In this document: positions 57,185-64,000 of the stretch, in pieces
How the letters are laid out: each line of letters begins with the position of its first letter
How positions within the stretch are numbered: position 1 is the stretch's first letter
DNA from: Uloborus plumipes
Lineage: Eukaryota > Arthropoda > Arachnida > Araneae > Uloboridae
Direction: 5' to 3'
DNA length: 64,000 bases
NCBI GenBank assembly: GCA_038373865.1
Contig: JAXGGA010001676.1
Coordinates: 12,501-76,500 of the forward strand
Notes under the pieces: model-generated
Database searches by the model: none
The model's input: the letters and a program-made list of their open reading frames with translations, nothing else
Told to the model about the DNA's origin: nothing
Position numbers and translations under genes: made by a program

Positions 57185-57255
57185 GTCAAGTAGCAGAAGC
57201 TATTAGGTCAAGTGTCCGTTTTTTTTGAAGAGCAAGTTTTTCTATTTCCAAAAAT

Positions 57256-57858
57256 ATGGATAGGGATTATCGAATAATTGTAAAGCTAAACACCCAAAAT
57301 TGGCAATCCTGGTGTCGTAATATGAAAATGATTCTAATAGAAAGAGATCTTTGGGAGAATACCCAGACAAAATTGGGGGAAACGGCAACAGCCGATGAAA
57401 AGAAAAAACGGGGCCAGGCAATGGCAATTATCTACCTTAACGTGGAGGAAGATATTAAGCATTTAATCAATGATTTGGATGATCCCCACGAAATTTGGAA
57501 TGCTTTAAAATTAAATTTTGAACCACCATCTTTAGCCAGGATTGCTGCATTATGGGAACAATTTTTTTCAACTCGTATAAATGAAGATGAGTCAGTTGGC
57601 ATGTTTGCCGCAAGGTTAAAAAGTATTCTGCGCCAGCTAGAGGACGCGAATTATAAAATGGATGAAAAACTTAAAGCTTTTCAATTAATTAGAAACCTTG
57701 GTCAAAACTTTAGAAGTATTGTTCAGACAATTTACAGGTGGGACGAATCAAAGTTTACTTTTTCAAAAGTTTTGGAAGAACTACTCGCTGAGGAGGGTAG
57801 GAATAAATTTTTGGGGGATGAATCTGAGAATTTCACATCGGGGGGAAGTACTTTTTGA
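57256..57858 (+). CDS. gag: Copia 2 Gag
   Basis: An open frame of 200 residues with the copia UBN2-type gag pattern: 'LNTQNWQSWCRNMKMILIER', 'AIIYLNVEEDIKHLI', 'DPHEIWNALKLNFEP' and 'VGMFAARLKSILRQL'. Pol begins in the -1 register at the T-rich junction near 57848. Most copia elements have one continuous frame, so either a base was lost here or a -1 shift is used. The sequence does not form a canonical slippery heptamer. Confidence 0.88.
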   Translation: MDRDYRIIVKLNTQNWQSWCRNMKMILIERDLWENTQTKLGETATADEKKKRGQAMAIIYLNVEEDIKHLINDLDDPHEIWNALKLNFEPPSLARIAALWEQFFSTRINEDESVGMFAARLKSILRQLEDANYKMDEKLKAFQLIRNLGQNFRSIVQTIYRWDESKFTFSKVLEELLAEEGRNKFLGDESENFTSGGSTF

Positions 57859-59516
57859 CTCAAAAGAAACCTAACGTGGAGAGGAGAGGTTCAGGCTTTA
57901 AAAATAAAGTCTGTTTTTCGTGTGGCAAAAAAGGCCACATTTCTAATCAGTGTTGGAGCAAAAATAAAAAATGGCACCCCCAAAGAAATAAAAACTCCCA
58001 AAAGAAAAATGATATTCCTCAAGCAGCTATGCTCTGTACAATTAATGAAGTAGAGGCCCACAATACTAATGCAAATTTAAGCAACAACGATTTTCTTTTC
58101 GATAGTGGAAGCACGTTTCATTTCGCGAAAGATAAAAATTTGTTTTGCGAATTTCAAGAAATTAAAAATACTAAGTTAGAAGTTGCTGTGGGCGGAGCTG
58201 AAGGAAAAATTGAGGGAGTAGGAAAAATAAAATTTCAAGTAATATCAGATAATGACCCAGTAAATATTACTTTGAATAAAGTGTATTTTGCTCCATCGCT
58301 GAGGAGAAATTTGATCTCAGCGTCAAGTATCGACAGTATGGGTTTCAAACTCAGATGGTACCCAGGCAGAATTTGTGTTTTTAATAAGGATAATGTTAAA
58401 CTTTTCACTGCTCACCTGGAGGATAGACTTTATTTTGTAAAACCATCATGTTTTTTGTTCGATAAAAATATGCCTCAAGCCAATGTATCTGAAGGAAAAG
58501 GTTTAGACTTGGAATTGTGGCATAATAGATTTTGTCATATAAATTGTAATACTATTTTAGAAACTGAAAAACAAAATTGTGTCTATGGCCTACATATAAG
58601 TAACAGTAAAGTTAGCAGGTGTGAACCATGCATGTTAGGGAAAAAACGTAGGCGTTCGTTCAAACCCATCCCAGGACCTTATACAAAGGCCCCTCTTGAA
58701 TTGATTAGCATGGATTTAATGGGACCCCTCCCACAGGAAAGTTTTAATGGTAAACGGTACATTTTTTCTTTAATCGATGATTTTTCAAGAAAAGCAACAG
58801 TGTTTTTCCTTAGAACCAAGGATGAAGCTTTTGATTATTTTGTACGCTACCAAAGGCGGGTAGAGAGATTCTTGGGGAAGAAAATTTTGGCCGTAAAATC
58901 AGATAATGGGGGGGAATTTGATAATGAAAATTTTAAGAATCATTTCAGGAAAGAAGGGATTAGGATTGAACGAACGAACACGTATACACCAGAACAAAAT
59001 GGAATGGTAGAAAGATATAATTTAACCTTAGCCAGTGCCATGAGAACCATGCTAAAATCAGCTGGGTTGTCCCAGGAATTTTGGACAGAGGCCGTAATGT
59101 GCTTTAACTACGTACGGAATCGTACAGTGCTAAAAGGTAGGGGAAAAACCCCATTTGAGTGGTTCTGCGGGAGAGTTCCTTCTGTTAAACATATCCGTAG
59201 ATTTGGGTGCGTTGCCATAAGAGGCCTACCCAAGCAAAAGTTGAAAAAATTCGACATGCGTGGGAAAAAGGGCATTATGATGGGATATGCGACTCAAACC
59301 AAAGGGTACAGAATCTGGGACGTAGAAGAAAGGCGGATTTTTGAAACCATAGATGTAATTTTTCTCGAAGATGAAAACTGGGGGGCAGAAAAAAATGTAA
59401 ATTTTCAAAAGAAACAAAAAAGGGGGGAAAATTACTCTTTTGTGAGACCGCTAAGTGAAATAGAGTCCGAAAGGGAAATTGAAAATATTGGCTCACCAGA
59501 TTTAGCAAAAGAATAG
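57855..59516 (+). CDS. Copia 2 Pol, N-terminal half (zinc knuckle, protease, integrase)
   Basis: An open frame of 553 residues. Zinc knuckle CFSCGKKGHISNQC (about residues 20-33); protease 'FLFDSGSTFHFA' (DSG, about 80); 'LNKVYFAPSLRRNLISASSI' after the protease; integrase HHCC finger (LWHNRFCHIN ... CEPC) near 210-250; DDE core 'MDLMGPLP', 'SDNGGEFD' and 'NGMVERYN' at about 280-390; integrase C-terminal 'GKTPFEWFCGRVPSVKHIR'. The frame ends in a TAG at 59514-59516, about 50 bp before the Tc1 insertion; downstream coding resumes in another frame. Integrase and protease look intact. Confidence 0.9.
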   Translation: MTQKKPNVERRGSGFKNKVCFSCGKKGHISNQCWSKNKKWHPQRNKNSQKKNDIPQAAMLCTINEVEAHNTNANLSNNDFLFDSGSTFHFAKDKNLFCEFQEIKNTKLEVAVGGAEGKIEGVGKIKFQVISDNDPVNITLNKVYFAPSLRRNLISASSIDSMGFKLRWYPGRICVFNKDNVKLFTAHLEDRLYFVKPSCFLFDKNMPQANVSEGKGLDLELWHNRFCHINCNTILETEKQNCVYGLHISNSKVSRCEPCMLGKKRRRSFKPIPGPYTKAPLELISMDLMGPLPQESFNGKRYIFSLIDDFSRKATVFFLRTKDEAFDYFVRYQRRVERFLGKKILAVKSDNGGEFDNENFKNHFRKEGIRIERTNTYTPEQNGMVERYNLTLASAMRTMLKSAGLSQEFWTEAVMCFNYVRNRTVLKGRGKTPFEWFCGRVPSVKHIRRFGCVAIRGLPKQKLKKFDMRGKKGIMMGYATQTKGYRIWDVEERRIFETIDVIFLEDENWGAEKNVNFQKKQKRGENYSFVRPLSEIESEREIENIGSPDLAKE

Positions 59517-59568
59517 AATGGGTTCGGAAAGCAGTGAAGAGGAAAAAGGAAAATAGGCATGATATATA

Positions 59569-60361
59569 CACTCAGGCACATTGAAAATAACGACCCAAGA
59601 AGAAAGCATCGGATTGAAATGAAATTTAATACACATAATGAAACAGATAAGAGAATCACTTGATCTTAAAATCAAGACAATTGAACGAATACAGGGTGTG
59701 CAAGGACACAAATACAGAGCAACTTCAATAGTGCGATGGACCACCTCTAGCTGCAATACATGCCGCCATACGGTTCGGCATTGAGTTGATTAGACGCTTG
59801 ATGTTGTCCTAAGGCAGATGGGCCCACAAATTTGTAACAGCCAACTCCAAATCACGCACAGAGTGACACGATGGCATCTGACGTTTTAGCTGATCCCACA
59901 CATGCTCTATAGGGGATAAGTCGGGGGAGCGGGCCGGCCATGGAAGAGTCTGGAAATGACGTAGCAAGTCTTGAGCAACTCTTGCCGTATGCGGACGAGC
60001 ATTATCTTGCTGGAAAACTGCTCCTGGGAGACCATTTAGGAAAGGTCCTACATGGGGTCGAAGAATATCATCAACGTAACGTTGGCCGGTTAAGTTTCCA
60101 CGCTTCACAATTAGATTGGACCGGCTATCATAGGATATAGTCCCCCAGACCATTACACCAGCTGTGCGGGTTTCGACATTGGGGTGCCAAGTTTCGACAT
60201 TGTACAGATTCCCTGTATTTGTGTCATTGCTTACCCTGTATTAGTTTAATTGTCTTGATTTTGAGATCAAGTGAGTCTCTCATCTGTATCATTATGTGTA
60301 TTAAATTTCATTTCAATCCGACGATTTCTTCTTGGGTCGCTATTTTCAATGTGCCTGAGTG
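59569..60361 (-). mobile_element. Internally deleted Tc1-like element inside copia 2
   Basis: The ends CACTCAGGCACATTGAAAAT and its complement (to 60361) are flanked by TA at 59567-59568 and 60362-60363. Long inverted ends of more than 50 bp are recognisable. It is 793 bp against about 1.4 kb for its full-length relatives. The left coding part of the transposase is deleted. Confidence 0.9.
59750..60153 (-). pseudogene. Tc1-like transposase fragment
   Basis: On the minus strand: 'MVWGTISYDSRSNLIVKRG', 'FQQDNARPHTARV' (second Asp) and 'LSPIEHVWDQL' (Glu), then a TAG near 59809 and the family tail 'INSMPNRMAACIA'. The DNA-binding domain and first catalytic Asp are missing. The spacing between second Asp and Glu is 32 residues, as in the copies at 23363 and 28883. 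Confidence 0.88.
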
Positions 60362-61462
60362 TACTATGGTATAAAAGGGGATGATAAAGTAAAATTGAGG
60401 TCAGTTCCCGATGCTAAAAAGTATTGTGAAAATAACAACATTCCTTTTGACCCAAATTTTTTCAATTTTTCCACTAAAGACCCAACTTCAGGGGAGGTAG
60501 GTGAGATAGTGAGTGAGGATAGCGAATCAGAAAATCAAAATGAGGTAACTCCAGATGCAAACCTGACAGAAGTGTTAATTCCTCAGTCTTATAGCCAGTG
60601 CATAAAAACCCCAGAAGTCGAGGAATGGAAACAATCCATGGCAGAGGAAATGAAAGTAATAAAACAGAGGGAGGTGTGGGAATTAGTCCCTAAACCTAAA
60701 AATAAACCAATCCTCAATAGCCGGTGGGTGTATGATATCAAAAGAAATGACAAGGGGGAGATTGCACGCTTTAAATCAAGACTGGTAGTAATGGGAAATA
60801 GACAGGTAGCCAACGAATCCTACACAGAAGTTTTTGCCCCAGTTTTAAATTTTATCTTAATCAGAGTGTTTTTTGCAATTTTTGTCATTTTTCTCGGATG
60901 GAACCATTTTCAGTTAGACGTGAAAAACGCGTACCTTTATGCAGACCTAGAGGAAGAAATATATATGCGACAGCCGCAGGGCTTCATTGACCAAGAGAGA
61001 GAAAATTGGGTGTGTCATCTTAAGAAATCGTTATATGGGTTACATCAGTCGGGGAGAAACTGGTATGTCGAAATCGACACAGCACTCCAAAAAATGAATT
61101 TTGTAAAATTAAAGACAAGTAACTGTGTTTATACTCGTAACAAAGAAATATTTTTATTAATTTATGTAGATGACATCCTAGTTTTTGGAAAAAATGAAAA
61201 AATAATTAGGACTGCGGTAGATGATTTGGCCAGGGTATATGATATTAAAGAATTAGGAAAAACTAAAAATTTATTGGGGGTGGAATTCGAAGAAATAGGG
61301 GGGAAAATTTTTATACATCAAAATTCTTACATCAAAAAAATCTGTGAGGGTTTTGACTCGTACAAGTACCCATTTTCGACCCTCCCAATTGCGAAAGGCA
61401 CAATTTTAACTAAGGAAGATTGTCCGAAAACGGAACAAGAAGTCCAAGAAATGGACAGGTTG
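60362..61462 (+). pseudogene. Copia 2 reverse transcriptase, truncated before RNase H
   Basis: Coding resumes after the Tc1: 'EEWKQSMAEEMKVIKQREVW', 'LNSRWVYDIKRNDKGEIARF', 'FQLDVKNAYLYADLEEEIYM' (first Asp), 'LYGLHQSGRNWY' and 'LIYVDDILVFG' (YVDD active site), then 'LGKTKNLLGVEF'. It ends at 'QEVQEM' where the next LTR starts; the last few codons (DRL) are at the junction. RNase H is not present, so the element cannot complete reverse transcription. Confidence 0.9.
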
Positions 61463-62015
61463 TGATAGCGTAAAACGACGTTCATACGATGTTCGATCGA
61501 GTTCTCATGCCTAATGTAATATAATGTATTAGAATGAAGTTGGTATTCAAATTAGGTGGATGCTTCTCAACTCTTCTGATTCTACTTGCAGTTTTAGGTT
61601 GGCATCACCAGATGCCCAATCATATGCAAATTAAGTTGGTAGATAAATAGTGAACGATTGGACTCGTTCTTTCTCTTTTTTCATCGCTGCCCGCTCAGAG
61701 GTAGGTCCGGCATCGGGGCCGGCGGTTCTTTTCGCCTCTTTTTGATTATGGCCAGGGTTTTCCTTAAGTTTAAATGGTTCGTGTAATATTATTCTTTTAA
61801 TATTTGACCAATAAATTCTTGGTTATCTTTTAAATGATTGTCCTACATTTCTCAACCTCAAACACATAGCCATAGCTTCTATCTCGCTGTAACAAAACTC
61901 TGCAGTACAAATTGGTATTATATTTGGATTAACTCTAGGATCTTAACCTTCTAAACTTAGCTTGTTATTGAAACATGGAAGTTAGTCAAATGAGTTTGGA
62001 ACCTAGAAGTTATCA
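61463..62015 (+). repeat. 5' LTR of copia 3
   Basis: It starts TGATAGCG (or TGTGATAG two bases earlier) and ends AGTTATCA, giving short inverted ends TGATA/TATCA. A TATA-like AGATAAATAG lies near 61640 and AATAAA near 61811. The 5' border is fixed by the abrupt end of copia 2 coding similarity. Confidence 0.75.
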
Positions 62016-62017
62016 TT

Positions 62018-62033
62018 TGGGTTATGGGCCCAG
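62018..62033 (+). other. Primer-binding site matching the anticodon arm of initiator tRNA-Met
   Basis: TGGGTTATGGGCCCAG lies two bases after the LTR. It is complementary to the anticodon stem-loop of initiator tRNA-Met (CTGGGCCCATAACCCA, from memory), not to its 3' end. Drosophila copia is known to use a cleaved initiator tRNA-Met half as primer. Copia 1 has a decayed version at 30679. Confidence 0.82.
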
Positions 62034-62403
62034 ATAACTAGTAGTTGCAGTAGAACAGTATTAGGCATCGTGTTTGAGTGGAATGGACTTCGTTTTTTTT
62101 TTCCGAATCTTTTGATGTTTTTTTCCCGGCATCAGTTGTGATAAAAAGCGTTGTGGATTGTCGTTCTTCATCGGATATTTTGAACTGAATTAGATGGTCA
62201 GTGTCAAATTTTTCTCGGATATTTCATTTAAATTAGATGGGGGGATAAAGTTGGTTGATTTAGGTAGAATAGTGGCTGAGCAATCCGGCGAAAGACCTGG
62301 GCTTAACCTGGGTGGGAAACCGGATCAGTTGCACTATTTAGGTTCGTTTGGTGAAAAATTTTGGTTGTTGATATTTCTCTCGTTTTTCGTATCGTATTCA
62401 ACG

Positions 62404-64000
62404 ATGGCATTCCAGAGTGTACCTATTGAGAAATTAAGGGCCGATAACTACGTTAGTTGGTCATCGGATATTAAATTCGTATTAATGGAAAGAGGACTTT
62501 GGAATATCGTGAATTGTACTGAGACGAAACCCGTACCTAGTAAAGATGACCTAAAAACTACTGAAATTAAAAACTTCCAAAATCGACAGGATGTTGCTTT
62601 ATCGATAATTTATCTGAATTTGGAGAAGGATTTTAAGAAAATAATTGAAAATTTTGACAATCCTGCTGACGCCTGGAAAGCTTTAAAAGAGCATCACTTT
62701 CCCGACAACCGTTGTCAACATATCACATTGTTCTCAGAATTGGCCCAATGTCGAATAAATCAGGGCGAGTCCATAAATATTTTTTCTGCTCGTGTTAGGC
62801 AAATCTTTGAAAGAATCAAAGCGATTGACGCGAATTTTTCGGAGAGCTATCTTAACTTTCAGATATTGCGTCATTTGCCTACGGAATTCGATAACATATG
62901 TCAAGTTATTCTGAGATTTGACAAAAAGGATTTTGTATTTAACAAAGTAGTTAGCGAGTTGATTGCCGAAGAATCCCGAATACGTTTAAGGGAGGAAGAC
63001 GATAGAGTTGTTGGCAGAGTTAACTTTGTTGGGAAATCGGGAAATTTTAATAAAATGGAAGGCAAAAAGAGGGCATTAATTTGTTTTAGATGCAGGGAAC
63101 CTGGCCATAAAGCGAAATTTTGTAAAAAAGTACATGATGGAGACCCTATCAAAAAGGATGGACGTCCGAACAGTTCACCTACCCGTCAAAGGAAGGGTAT
63201 CAACAAGAAGACTGCAAAGGGCAATTCCTCATCACAAGTCGGAGAAAGATGTGAGTACCAGAACTTTTTCATTTCCGAAGTTAATCATAGTGTGGTGTCA
63301 CAAAAGGAAGAATTTATTTTTGACACAGGGTCTAGCCACCATTTTTGTAATATTCGTAATGCTTTCGACGATTTCAAAATCTTACGAAATAAAGAAATGG
63401 CTGTGGCAGTTCGGAATGAAACTTTCCCCATCTTGGGGGTGGGAACTGTAAAATTGAAGTTCGGTAAAAAGCTCATTATCTTAGAGGATGTGATGTATTC
63501 CCCTGACTTGCGTCAGAATTTGTTATCTGGAACCAAATTTGATTTGAAAGGTGCTAAGTTTGAGGGGGGAAACGGCTTCGTGACTGTATCGGGTCGAAAT
63601 GGGGTAATTTTCAAGGCAAAATTAAGAAATGGCATATATTTTGTAAAACCTAAAATTTTGTATAACAATAAATTTTTGAACCAAAATGTAAAATTAAGTG
63701 AAAATAATGACCATTTTCAAAGTGAAAATATTCAAAGTTCTCATGTTGAAAAATTGGAACTATGGCATCGAAGGCTGGCACATATCAACACTGACAGTAT
63801 CAGAAAAAGTGGTGAATTTGAATGTGTCCATGGCCTGCCAAAGTTCAAAAATGTAAAAATTGATTGCGAGAACTGCAAACTTGGTAAATTTAAACGTGTT
63901 TCTTTTAAACCGATAGGAAAAATACGGTCTAAGTGTCCCCTTGAGCTCCTTCACGCAGATATTTGGGGGCCAGCTAATATTAAGGGAAATAAGGGGGAAC
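62404..64000 (+). CDS. Copia 3 Gag-Pol, open to the window edge
   Basis: A single frame of 532 complete codons from ATG 62404 with no stop. The Gag region has 'LRADNYVSWSSDIKFVLMER', 'LSIIYLNLEKDFKKII' and 'INIFSARVRQIFERI'. Zinc knuckle CFRCREPGHKAKFC near residue 228. Protease 'EFIFDTGSSHHF' (DTG) near 305. 'LEDVMYSPDLRQNLL' follows. Integrase HHCC finger ('LWHRRLAHINTD' ... CENCKLGKFKR) near 450-500, and 'LLHADIWGP', with the first catalytic Asp, near the end. Gag and Pol are in one frame, as usual for copia. It is truncated only by the window. Its gag is closer to copia 1 than to copia 2. Confidence 0.93.
   Translation, partial: MAFQSVPIEKLRADNYVSWSSDIKFVLMERGLWNIVNCTETKPVPSKDDLKTTEIKNFQNRQDVALSIIYLNLEKDFKKIIENFDNPADAWKALKEHHFPDNRCQHITLFSELAQCRINQGESINIFSARVRQIFERIKAIDANFSESYLNFQILRHLPTEFDNICQVILRFDKKDFVFNKVVSELIAEESRIRLREEDDRVVGRVNFVGKSGNFNKMEGKKRALICFRCREPGHKAKFCKKVHDGDPIKKDGRPNSSPTRQRKGINKKTAKGNSSSQVGERCEYQNFFISEVNHSVVSQKEEFIFDTGSSHHFCNIRNAFDDFKILRNKEMAVAVRNETFPILGVGTVKLKFGKKLIILEDVMYSPDLRQNLLSGTKFDLKGAKFEGGNGFVTVSGRNGVIFKAKLRNGIYFVKPKILYNNKFLNQNVKLSENNDHFQSENIQSSHVEKLELWHRRLAHINTDSIRKSGEFECVHGLPKFKNVKIDCENCKLGKFKRVSFKPIGKIRSKCPLELLHADIWGPANIKGNKGE

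Larger units (their letters stand above)
56119..61462 (+). mobile_element. Ty1/copia element (copia 2), 3' part missing
   Basis: It has a 5' LTR, primer-binding site, gag, protease, integrase and RT in the Ty1/copia order (integrase before RT). A Tc1 fragment lies at 59569-60361. The element stops abruptly just after the RT, where the 5' LTR of another copia element (61463) begins. Its RNase H and 3' LTR are either lost or lie beyond that second element. Confidence 0.9.
61463..64000 (+). mobile_element. Second copia element (copia 3), runs off the window
   Basis: It has a 5' LTR, an unusual primer-binding site and a gag-pol frame open to the last base. It appears inserted into the 3' part of copia 2. 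The 3' half, its second LTR and its target duplication lie beyond the window. The intact frame suggests a recent insertion. Confidence 0.88.

Overview
This is eukaryotic nuclear DNA, AT-rich and packed with transposable elements. It contains no bacterial-type genes, and I recognise no rRNA, tRNA or CRISPR. The mix of elements (Ty3/gypsy and Ty1/copia LTR elements, jockey and CR1-like non-LTR elements, Tc1/mariner, piggyBac, hAT) suggests an arthropod. A spider or other chelicerate is my best guess, but that is inference.

The only host gene I can support is on the minus strand. Three exons with GT-AG borders and matching phases (43401-43539, 26159-26222, 22571-22705) encode consecutive parts of the regulatory domain of a PARP2/PARP3-type poly(ADP-ribose) polymerase. 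The intron between the first two is about 17.2 kb and the next about 3.5 kb; both are filled with transposons. The WGR and catalytic exons were not found and probably lie beyond the TE-rich flanks or outside the window.

Region by region. 1-6105: AT-rich DNA, a truncated minus-strand gypsy gag with a candidate LTR, and a decayed plus-strand copy of an uncharacterised arthropod repeat-family protein. 6111-20148: a complete but inactive Ty3/gypsy element with 5-bp target duplications. A 6-kb inverted-repeat element sits inside its integrase gene, and that insert carries a deleted piggyBac and another inverted-repeat element that itself contains a Tc1-like copy. 20149-26160: a 5'-truncated CR1-like copy, a PARP exon, a decayed Tc1 and a copia fragment. 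26159-43539 (large PARP intron): a hAT-like MITE, a Tc1 with two stops, a decayed copia holding a mariner remnant, a second CR1-like copy, a solo copia LTR split by a 1.4-kb foldback palindrome which holds a piggyBac, and a mariner with an open transposase frame and perfect ends. 45107-50740: a nearly complete jockey-type element with one stop. 50741-56118: noncoding DNA with a 422-bp tandem duplication and a hAT-like MITE. 56119-64000: a copia element disrupted by a Tc1 fragment and cut off in its 3' part by the 5' LTR of a second copia element, whose gag-pol frame is open to the window edge.

Most elements are decayed. The best candidates for recent activity are the mariner at 40779-42066, the copia at 61463-64000 and the jockey-type element. 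No computation or database search was run; family assignments rest on motifs read by eye and on remembered family features.
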